From UBA3871 sp002392265 (lineage in GTDB: Bacteria; Bacillota; Clostridia; Peptostreptococcales; Anaerovoracaceae): DNA of 29,153 bases. Location: contig CAMOGS010000054.1 in the NCBI GenBank assembly GCA_946614255.1, forward strand, positions 1 through 29,153, in the 5' to 3' direction. Below the pieces are notes generated by a model, which saw nothing but the letters and a program-made list of their open reading frames with translations, made no database searches and was not told where the DNA came from. Below, one piece after another: positions 17,126-25,100 of this stretch; the first letter of the stretch is position 1; every line of letters begins with the position of its first letter. The position numbers were made by a program, and so were the translations under genes.

Positions 17126-17319
17126 CTGATATACCCCATTTCGTCATACACCTTTTCTTCGCTCATCTGGGCCCCGGTCAGCTCACTCGCCTCGTCATAC
17201 ATATCTATCGAAAGGTAGATAATCCCCATCGCCGCTATAATGATTATCGGGAAAACCAAAGCCGCCTCTATCATTTCAGAACCCCTTTTGCCGCGAAGCT
17301 TTTTCTTTACATTTTTCAT
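17077..17319 (-). CDS. Small TadE-like pseudopilin
   Basis: From the ATG at 17319 the protein is 80 residues: a basic head (KNVKKKLRGKRG) followed by SEMIEAALVFPIIIIAAMGI, the TadE-like prepilin motif with Glu at +5 and one membrane helix. The rest is a short polar tail. A GAGG site lies 9 nt before the ATG. A longer form from the TTG at 17361 is possible but less likely. It sits between the Flp-like pilin and the TadG-like gene and overlaps the latter by 49 nt. Confidence 0.8.
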   Translation of the reverse strand: MKNVKKKLRGKRGSEMIEAALVFPIIIIAAMGIIYLSIDMYDEASELTGAQMSEEKVYDEMGYIRCIDAGKRGLQQFLSC

Positions 17320-17367
17320 TTCAATTAACCTCAGTTTCGGATTATCCTTTTTTCTGCTCAAATGCCC

Positions 17368-17523
17368 CTAAAAAGATGACAACCCTTCAAATGTGCCGTT
17401 CACAAAATCGGTAATTTCGGTTTTGAAGATCAGCCCCACAGCAACCGCAATCGCAATCAGGATTCCCACCTGAACCATCTCCATACCCGCTTTACTCCTC
17501 ACATTAATTAATCTCTTTCTCAT
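17368..17523 (-). CDS. Flp1-type type IVb pilin
   Basis: A 51-residue protein: basic head MRKRLINVRSKAG, a processing-site-like Gly, then MEMVQVGILIAIAVAVGLIF and the tail KTEITDFVNGTFEGLSSF. The length, single helix and tail match clostridial Flp1-family pilins. The start at 17523 was chosen because it follows a perfect AAAGGAG site; the open frame extends upstream to 17697 but that part is a repeat-bearing leader. It is the first gene of the cassette. The prepilin peptidase and the TadA ATPase needed for assembly are not in this window. Confidence 0.85.
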   Translation of the reverse strand: MRKRLINVRSKAGMEMVQVGILIAIAVAVGLIFKTEITDFVNGTFEGLSSF

Positions 17524-17535
17524 TTTTTCTCCTTT

Positions 17536-17586
17536 CCAATCTGGGGACAGGCACCAAATTGGAAAAAACTCCAATTTGGGGACAGG
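17536..17586. repeat. GGGGACAGG repeat pair in the Flp pilin leader
   Basis: Two near-identical 16-mers (CCAATCTGGGGACAGG at 17536-17551 and CCAATTTGGGGACAGG at 17571-17586, one difference) surround a 9-bp inverted repeat CCAAATTGG-N8-CCAATTTGG (17554-17579). The GGGGACAGG/CCTGTCCCC motif recurs in dispersed palindromic repeats of many bacteria. This copy would lie in the 5' leader of the Flp-like gene, next to its ribosome binding site. Confidence 0.8.
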
Positions 17587-17643
17587 TCTCACTTTTTGAT
17601 TACATTTTATTCTTTTGTTACCATTTTTTTCCTTTTCAGTTAT

Positions 17644-17672
17644 ATAATAAAACAGCCGCTCACAAAAAGCAA
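17644..17672 (-). promoter_or_regulatory. Possible promoter of the pilin cassette
   Basis: Minus strand TTGCTT (17672-17667), 17-nt spacer, TATTAT (17649-17644). It would give a leader of about 115 nt that contains the GGGGACAGG repeats. Confidence 0.4.
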
Positions 17673-17756
17673 CTGTTTTTTTGTAAATTTTTACCATTTA
17701 TTTCGTCTATTTGACAATTCCGCGATATTTTGATAGCTTATAATCAGAGGTGAATT

Positions 17757-18512
17757 ATGGCGGTTATTATCGATAAAAACTTAATGAATATGGCTTCACT
17801 CAGCGGTTTGCAGCCCTCGGCCCCGACTTCTGCCGGTGGTTCCTTTGGTACTGCCTCGCCCGTTTCCGGTGCAGATTTCAAATCTGTTCTTTTGGACGAA
17901 GTAAGCGAACGCGTCGGCAAATCCATCAATCTCGATGCCATCTTTGAAAAGGCCGCTTCTGCCTACAATGTACCGGTAAAGCTCCTGAAGGCTATGGCAA
18001 AGGCAGAATCCAATTTCAATGTTAATGCTGTTTCGTCCTGCGGAGCTCAGGGCATAATGCAGCTCATGCCCGATACCGCAGCTGCTCTCGGTGTCTCAGA
18101 TCCTTTCGACCCCGAGCAGAACATTATGGGCGGCGCAAAATACATCGCAAGCAAGCTTGAAAAGTACGACGGTAATGTGAAGCTGGCGCTTGCTGCTTAT
18201 CAGGCAGGCTCCGGTAATGTCGCAAAGTACGGCGGTGTGCCACCCTTCAAGAGCACGCAGACTTACATAGAAAACATCTTTAACTACATGGGCGAGGACA
18301 TCACCGCAGGCGAAGCAAACACAAGCCTTGCAAGCGGCACCACAGAAGGCGGCATCTCTTCCTACATCGACGAAGACGAATCCATGTCGTTTTATATGCT
18401 CCTCGCAAAGAGCGGACTTCTGGACGAATATCTGATGCTAAAGGCTTTTACAGCTCGCGAAAGTGCGACGGATTTCTCATCTGCCTTACTGTCAGGAGCA
18501 TTCTTTATCTAA
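17757..18512 (+). CDS. Lytic transglycosylase (SLT domain)
   Basis: The enzyme would cleave the MurNAc-GlcNAc bond of peptidoglycan to give anhydro-muropeptides. The 251 residues have a low-complexity N-terminus and an SLT domain at about 65-175. The catalytic Glu84 lies in AKAESNFN. GAQGIMQLMPDTA, NIMGGAKYIASKL and ALAAYQAGSGNVAKYGG follow, all typical. No classical signal peptide is visible, as in transglycosylases linked to flagella or pili. The ATG at 17757 has an AGAGGTG site. It diverges from the pilin cassette, so local wall opening for that system is possible but unproven. A TTGACA and a TATAAT are present upstream but 22 nt apart. Confidence 0.92.
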   Translation: MAVIIDKNLMNMASLSGLQPSAPTSAGGSFGTASPVSGADFKSVLLDEVSERVGKSINLDAIFEKAASAYNVPVKLLKAMAKAESNFNVNAVSSCGAQGIMQLMPDTAAALGVSDPFDPEQNIMGGAKYIASKLEKYDGNVKLALAAYQAGSGNVAKYGGVPPFKSTQTYIENIFNYMGEDITAGEANTSLASGTTEGGISSYIDEDESMSFYMLLAKSGLLDEYLMLKAFTARESATDFSSALLSGAFFI

Positions 18513-18526
18513 TTTTTAAAAAAATC

Positions 18527-18562
18527 GACTCCAAAATCAAACGATTTTGGAGTCATTTTTTT
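18527..18562. terminator. Bidirectional intrinsic terminator between transglycosylase and second chemoreceptor
   Basis: A perfect 12-bp stem GACTCCAAAATC-AAAC-GATTTTGGAGTC (18527-18554) is followed by ATTTTTTT on the plus strand; on the minus strand the A run at 18518-18524 supplies the T tract. Confidence 0.92.
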
Positions 18563-21500
18563 AATCCAATGTGATAATCGGCATGTCAGAATATGCGTCC
18601 GTTTCTTCAGGCTCCGGGAGCACTATCTCACCATAACCGGAAAAGGTCTCATCACCCGCAGGAAGCTGAGGTGTAAATCCCAGTCCGTCCATTACAGAAA
18701 CGCCTTCCCCTGTTCTCAGTCTGAACGATGAAACAACTCGCTTCATGTTTTGTGCCTGGCCGTAAAGCTCCTGCGACGAAGCTGCCGACTCCTGCGCGGT
18801 TGCGGAATTGCTCTGAACCACCCTGTTTACATCGGCGATACCACGGTTTACTTCTTCAATTCCCGACGACTGAAGCTCCGACCCATCGGCAATCTGTTTA
18901 ACAAGCTTTGAAGTTTCGTTGATACCCGAAACAATACGATTCAGTGCATCTGCGGTCTTTCCCGCTATTTCACTTCCTGCATTAACCTTTGAAACGGAGC
19001 CTTCTATCAGTGCCGTTGTCTCTGATGCCGCCTGTGCGGATTTTGCCGCAAGGCTCCTTACTTCGTCAGCTACAACAGCAAAGCCCTTGCCGTGTACGCC
19101 GGCTCTCGCCGCTTCAACTGCAGCGTTGAGTGCGAGAATGTTTGTCTGGAATGCTATATCATCAATAACCTTTATAATCTTTGAAATGTTTGCGGATGAC
19201 TCATTAATTTCTCCCATCGAAACAAGCATTTCCTCCATCTGGCGATTGCCCTCTTCGGCCTGTGCCATAGCATCTGCTGAGATTTTGCTTGCCTCGCGGG
19301 CATCCAATGTATTTTGTTTTACCTGCTCCGCAACCTTGTTCATGTTCATGGAAAGCTCCTGAACATCTGCTGCCTGACGAATAGATGCCTCCGAAAGATT
19401 CTGAGCACCGTCGGAGACCTGTCTGGTTCCGACAGCCACACCCTCGGCAAGCTCGTTGATATCTCCCATTACGTCGTTTAATGCATCCAGTATCCTGTTA
19501 AGTGAGTTCTTTATCTCGCAGAAATCGCCTTTGTATTCTGCGGTTACTGCATGATTCAAATCGCCGGAACTGATTGCGGAAAGAACGAGCGAAATTTCCG
19601 CAATATGATCCTGAAGGTTTGCAAAGGTTGCATTTACAACGGATTTCATCTTTTCGTATGCACCGACATAATGTCCCAGCATACGGGCATTTAAATCACC
19701 CTCTGCCATTCTGGTAATAACCGTAACCGCCTCGCTGACAGGCTCTTTGATAGCATCAAATGTGGCATTCATGCCGCGAACTACCTCGGCAAACTCACCG
19801 CCGTGCTTTGATAAATCTGCCCTCGTATCAAGATCTCCCGCAACTGCGCATTCCGAAAGCATGTGCGCATCGGAAACCAGATTTCTGATGGCATCGACGG
19901 ACTTTGAAAGATTTGCGTTGATGGCTTCAAACTTTTCCGCAATTGCCGCTGTATCTTCGTTCGGGCTCTCAAGCGCAAAATCCATATCGAGATTACCAAC
20001 TGCCAGCTTTTCAAGATTTGCTACCACCTGATTAACAGCCTTTTCCTGATACTCTCCGGTTATACGCTGCGATTCCGCGATTGTCTTTGCCTGCTTTAAT
20101 GCATTTGAAATTGCGGTTTCATCCAGCGCGAGCTCTACCATTCCTATGCTTTCCCCGCCTTTATTCTTTAAAAGGGATGTATGCTGATGCATAATCTTCC
20201 CCTCGTATTCAAAAGTGGATTCCGTAATGCCGGCTTTAAACTTGTTAAAGCCGCTTTCGCTTTCAGAGCACATCGGATGTCTGTTGTCTATTGCTTCATT
20301 TCCGTAGATTTCTTCTCTCTTTCCCTTTATTACACCCCTGCTTCTAAGTTCATCTGCAAAGCTGCCGTTCGCAAATGTCCAGCGCATATCGCTGTCAACA
20401 ACCTGGATTGGGAACGGAACGCAGTCAAGTATCGATCTGTACCATCTGGCTTTATCAAGGATAACATCAAGCGTTTTGTTAAAGCCTTCAATGATGGATT
20501 TAAACTCTCCATCATGCTCGGAAAGGTCTCCTCTTTCGGTGAAATCGCCTGCGATGGCCGCTTTCGCGATTCTCTGCGATGTTACGACAAGCCGGTCCAC
20601 AGCCTCAATGCAGAAGTTAATCGAGCCTGCAATTTCCGCAAACTCGCCCTTACTGTCGAGGTTATCAATATCTATCTTTTCAGGAATTATTCCCACACCT
20701 ATGGAGTGCATTCTTTCACTGCATACACGAAGCGGCTCTACGAACGCATCAAGCAGTGAATTGATTCCGGCAAGCAGCTCTCCGTAAGAGCCCGCAAATT
20801 TCTCCTTGTCACCTCTGGAATCAAGATTTCCTGCAAGCACATCCTTTTTAAGATTGTCTGCTGTATCGATAAGCCCGCTAATCTGCGCAACCATCTCTTT
20901 GGTAGCCTGTTGCAAATCGCTGATTTCGACACAAACATCCGCTTCCGCTACAGGGCTCGCAGCATCTCCCTTTGCAAGAGCCTTTATCCTCTCTGTAATT
21001 CCGGCAAGCGGAGTTATTATCTGCTTCCTCAAGCCGGCCGAAACGATAACTGCTGCAATTATGCAAAGCACCAGTATTATGAAAATCAAGATGTTACTCT
21101 TTAACATAGGTGCCAGATTCTCGCTGCGACTCGATACTATCGCAAAATGCCAGTCATCCGATCCCTCGAGCGTGTAATATGATACGTAATATTTATCCCC
21201 GTTAATTTTAAAATCGGTCGTGCCGTCGTCTTCTCCCAGCACAAAAGATGCCAGCGACTCATAATCGGCATAATCGCTGTTTTCTGCTGCGAGACTTTGA
21301 TACGTAGTGATGCTGTTTACGATTTCGCTGTCCTCGCACATCAGGATAGTGCCGTTTTTATCAAGCATGAAAGCAAAGCCCTTTTCGCCGACATCAAGCA
21401 TTCCGAAAAGGTTGTAATATTCGCTGAAATCTATTGCCGCATATACAACGCCCACTATCTGCGAGTTTCTGAGTACCGGCGTTGCTGCAAACATTACGGT

Positions 21501-21938
21501 CGAACCATCTGTCTTTCGAATCATCGTCGATGAAACATAGGTTTCACCGCTCTTTGCGCGTTGAAAATACTCTCGGTCCGATATGTCTGTATTATTGTAG
21601 GTGCTTCCGTTTAAATAGGATACGGATGCATCCAGGAAACCGTACGAATCCGCAAGGTGCTGAAGTACTGCCTTTCTGTTTGCAACAGAAAGGGAAGAAT
21701 CCATAATGCGGCTGTCGTTTGCGATTGCCTGCACAGAGAGCTTGTATCTGTCAAGCGCGCTTTCCAAAACCTGACCGTAAGCCTGATTTTGGAGAATTAC
21801 CTTTTCCTCCATATCATTTATGGCAATGTTCCTGATGGTAAAACATCCAACGAGCCCTACAACCAAGACTGCTGTAATAACCATGATGAGTACTCTGCTG
21901 AGTAGCATGCTACCTAAATGTGGGGATTTCTTTTTCAT
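18561..21938 (-). CDS. Large methyl-accepting chemotaxis protein (Cache, repeated HAMP-like modules, PAS), second copy
   Basis: A chemoreceptor of 1125 residues with the same order as the one at 7698-11192. It has a membrane helix near 13-33, a Cache-type sensor about 40-270 (SDREYFQRAKSGETYVS), and a second helix about 280-302. HAMP and HAMP-like modules follow, then a PAS-like domain about 499-612 (WYRSILDCVPFPIQVVD) and more HAMP-like modules (AVAGDLDTRADLSKHGG). The signalling hairpin's tip (about 918-960) is almost identical to that of the first receptor. The PAS part has HPMCSESESG, where related PAS domains carry paired cysteines. The two sensor parts differ clearly, so the ligands probably differ while the output is shared. 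The ATG at 21938 has an AAAGGTGAG site and a near-consensus promoter. Confidence 0.94.
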   Translation of the reverse strand: MKKKSPHLGSMLLSRVLIMVITAVLVVGLVGCFTIRNIAINDMEEKVILQNQAYGQVLESALDRYKLSVQAIANDSRIMDSSLSVANRKAVLQHLADSYGFLDASVSYLNGSTYNNTDISDREYFQRAKSGETYVSSTMIRKTDGSTVMFAATPVLRNSQIVGVVYAAIDFSEYYNLFGMLDVGEKGFAFMLDKNGTILMCEDSEIVNSITTYQSLAAENSDYADYESLASFVLGEDDGTTDFKINGDKYYVSYYTLEGSDDWHFAIVSSRSENLAPMLKSNILIFIILVLCIIAAVIVSAGLRKQIITPLAGITERIKALAKGDAASPVAEADVCVEISDLQQATKEMVAQISGLIDTADNLKKDVLAGNLDSRGDKEKFAGSYGELLAGINSLLDAFVEPLRVCSERMHSIGVGIIPEKIDIDNLDSKGEFAEIAGSINFCIEAVDRLVVTSQRIAKAAIAGDFTERGDLSEHDGEFKSIIEGFNKTLDVILDKARWYRSILDCVPFPIQVVDSDMRWTFANGSFADELRSRGVIKGKREEIYGNEAIDNRHPMCSESESGFNKFKAGITESTFEYEGKIMHQHTSLLKNKGGESIGMVELALDETAISNALKQAKTIAESQRITGEYQEKAVNQVVANLEKLAVGNLDMDFALESPNEDTAAIAEKFEAINANLSKSVDAIRNLVSDAHMLSECAVAGDLDTRADLSKHGGEFAEVVRGMNATFDAIKEPVSEAVTVITRMAEGDLNARMLGHYVGAYEKMKSVVNATFANLQDHIAEISLVLSAISSGDLNHAVTAEYKGDFCEIKNSLNRILDALNDVMGDINELAEGVAVGTRQVSDGAQNLSEASIRQAADVQELSMNMNKVAEQVKQNTLDAREASKISADAMAQAEEGNRQMEEMLVSMGEINESSANISKIIKVIDDIAFQTNILALNAAVEAARAGVHGKGFAVVADEVRSLAAKSAQAASETTALIEGSVSKVNAGSEIAGKTADALNRIVSGINETSKLVKQIADGSELQSSGIEEVNRGIADVNRVVQSNSATAQESAASSQELYGQAQNMKRVVSSFRLRTGEGVSVMDGLGFTPQLPAGDETFSGYGEIVLPEPEETDAYSDMPIITLD

Positions 21939-22002
21939 TTCTCACCTTTCCTGTGACAACAATAAGTCTGTTTCTCGATACAACACATAAGTATACATAA
22001 TA

Positions 22003-22031
22003 ATTATATATATTTTTGCATTGCTTGTAAA
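22003..22031 (-). promoter_or_regulatory. Promoter of the second chemoreceptor
   Basis: Minus strand TTTACA (22031-22026), 17-nt spacer, TATAAT (22008-22003), about 65 nt upstream of the ATG. This is a sigma-A-type promoter; no flagellar sigma motif was seen. Confidence 0.7.
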
Positions 22032-22082
22032 CCTTCCGGACCTAAAATACAAAAAATATTCAGAATTATTGTTTAAAATATG

Positions 22083-22122
22083 TTTTAAAAGGTATCGGTC
22101 CGGCTTTCGCCGGACCGATACC
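22083..22122 (-). terminator. Terminator of the SLH/DUF4430 protein gene
   Basis: A perfect 14-bp stem GGTATCGGTCCGGC with loop TTTC/GAAA (22091-22122), 20 nt after the stop codon on the minus strand, followed by TTTTAAAACA. The stem is very stable, the U run short. Confidence 0.85.
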
Positions 22123-22142
22123 CTTGGTTAGAAATACCTATT

Positions 22143-25100
22143 TTATATTGAGGAGTAATTTTCAAAATATCTGTAGAGCATAGTAACAATCTGAGCTCTG
22201 TTTGCTTCACCCTTTGGAGATAAAGTCTTTTCACCGGTTCCCGAAACGATGCCTTTCATTACGCACCAGTGCATTGCCTCATCTGCCCACTCGCTTACCT
22301 GCGATGCATCGTTATAATCGAGCAGGAACATCCATGCGCCTGTAAAGCCCTGTCCCTTGTCCTGTGCATAGCGGTAAATGAATGCCGCAAGCTGCTCGCG
22401 TGTTACTGAGCCGTTAGGATCAAACGTGTTCTCGCTTGTGCCCTTTGCGATGCCTGCTGCGATTGCCCACTCAACCGCATCTGCGTAGTAAGCGTCTTCC
22501 GGTACATCGCTGAAGTGCCAATTAGCGCTTGCCCACGGTGAGCCTGAAGCTCTCCAGAGGAATGTAACCATCTGCGCTCTGGTGCAGCCGTCAAACGGTG
22601 CGAATGTGTCTGCAGTCTTGCCGCTTGTCACGTTCTTTTCCACTGCCCAAAGAACAGGATTATAGAAGTAATCGTTTTCCTTTACATCACTGAAAGGATT
22701 CTTTACCTCTTCACTTGTGAGCACGAAGGTTGTCAGGTGAGTTGAACTGAGATCCATAACCTTCACACCGTTTCTCATGCTGCACTTTCCTGTCAGCATG
22801 TCAAGTGCGCCGTTTGCGCTGATTGCAATGACCTTGTAAAGTCTGCCGACAATCTGCTGACCGAGAACAGGCAGTGAAAGCCGAATGGATCTGCCGCCAA
22901 ATGATGTAATCTCACTGTCTCCTGCCTTTATTGTTACGTCAACGATGGATGCGCCTTCGATAGCTTCTTTTCCAATGCCTGTTTCCTCTTTAATCTTTTC
23001 GGAAACACTTTCGGTTATAACATCCTCTGATTTTTTGTTTTCTACAGCAACGGAAAGATCTTTGCCGTTCGCCTGAGAGTTAATATTTGCAAGCGAATCG
23101 CTTGGAATCTCTACATTTCCGCAGTCAGTTGCAATTACTGTGTTTACATCAGCACCTGCAAGAGCCTTTACTGCTTCTGCAGGAAGCTTTGCCTCAACCG
23201 CATCCGCATTACCGCTTGCCTTAATTTCAAGCACGACCTCCTTTTCGGCAGTCTTGCCTGTAGTATCAGCCTTTGCCTGCTCGGTAACCTTTTCGATTGC
23301 CTTGCTTACATCGTTTGATGAAATGCTTGCAGTAGCTCTGCCTTCAACAACTGTTGCGGCAGTCTCAACGCTGCTCGATACCGTGCCTTCGGTTTCGGTT
23401 GCAGCAGTCTCGCCCATTCCGCCTGTATTTCTGGAATCTCTGGTGAAATCGAGAGTGTAGTACCAAAGAACAGTATCACCGTTATGAAGCTCGCACTCGT
23501 TTGCAGGTACCTGCGGAGTAACGTTGTTTACATTGTACATCCATCCGGAGTTTGGACCGCCGTCAAACTCGCCGAGTCCATCGATGCTGGCTACATAAGC
23601 GCCGCCGTTTCTGATAACGCAGGTCTTGCCCGCTGCATTAAGCACTGTACGGAGCACGTCCATAACCGTAGTTGTGCCTTCGTTTATCACCAGATTACTG
23701 TCCTGAGCAATTGTCCCTGTAGTGCTCTGCACTCTGACATTAACCTTGCTCACCTGATATGGCGTCGAAGCATCCTGATTTACAACGATATTAAATGTCT
23801 TTGAAATGCCCTGATATTCAACCGTTACGGTTCTAACGCCCACTGTGTCTAGAGTCGTACCGTTTGCAGGTGATACCGTGTAGCCGGTGCTTATTGCTGC
23901 GGTCGATGCTGAATTACCGTTATAAACAGCAGTAATGGCCATGCCGGATGTATCAAAGGCTTCGCCTACATTGTAGGTTGTCTTTGCAGGCATGGTTACG
24001 ATGATGTCTGTAAGCAGTCTGACATCAGCCGGCCAGCTTGTATAAGGTGCTACGCTTGCTGCAAAAGCATATTGGCAGCCATCTCCGCCTGCAAGGAAAT
24101 CGCGATAGTTTCCGAGAGCCTCGAGGCCCTGAAGGGATGCAAGCGAATTGTATGTTCTGCTCGTATATCCGAGTCTGTTGTCTGAGCTCTTGTAAAGCAG
24201 AAGTCCATCTACAAGAGAGCTGTTATTCTTTATAAAACGCGTATCCGTATTTGGATTCACTCCAACTGAAGCCAGAGCGGAAATGACCATTGCGGTACTG
24301 TTTGCGTTATTACCTATTGTTCCGTTATCAGAGTTTTGAATAGCACTGTACGATGCTATTTCCGCGTCTACAAGCGCCTTTATTGCAGCGCATGACGCAT
24401 ACGAAATGCCGTTAGCTGATGTATTTGCTGCTGCAGCTCTGTAATACGGAGCCAGTGCCGGCAGCATCATTGCGGAAGCATCAGGTCCCATTGAGTTTCC
24501 GCAGTTCCAGCCGATGTTTGTGTGCCAGTTGTCATAGTCATTATACTTGCTGAGGATATTTGCAATTACAGCCTCTCTGCTGCATTCCGCATTTGATGAG
24601 GATTCATAAAGATTCAAATCATGAAGCATCAAAATATATGGCAAATCATATACGGTTACCGATGCAGCATTTGTTGCAAATGCTCTTCCTGCCATATCGA
24701 CTATGGTACCGTTTAAAGCAGGCACTCTGGTAGCATCTATATTGAGCGAGGAAAGTGCGATTGCCATTTTCGCCTTTTGCCCCTGCGTAAGAGCTGAGCT
24801 TGCAGCGCTTGCTTCGCTTAATACTGATGCAAGGAAAGCATTTTTCTCGGCATCGGAAGCATTCATTCCCGCAGCCTTCTTTGCCAGAATCCAGCCGTAT
24901 GTATAATCGACTGCCGCATAGCTTGTATAATCTGCAATTCCGTTTATTACAGCTGCAACGGCTGCTGAATTATTCGGTGCTACTGCCGATTTGTTTACTG
25001 TCAGGTTATATTCTTCGCTGTCTGTTCCGTTGCATACTGTAAAGCTTATTACACTCGTTCCGTTTGCAAGAGGTACGCTTACAGTGCCACCTGTAACATT

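Noticed and set aside
17524..17697. Longer version of the Flp-like pilin starting at 17697.
   Set aside because: The extra 58 residues come from a repeat-bearing leader. The ATG at 17523 has an AAAGGAG site and gives the normal pilin length.
17711..17744. TTGACA and TATAAT upstream of the lytic transglycosylase as a sigma-A promoter.
   Set aside because: The spacer is 22 nt, too long for normal sigma-A recognition. A CGCGATAT in between faintly resembles a flagellar sigma -10 but has no matching -35.
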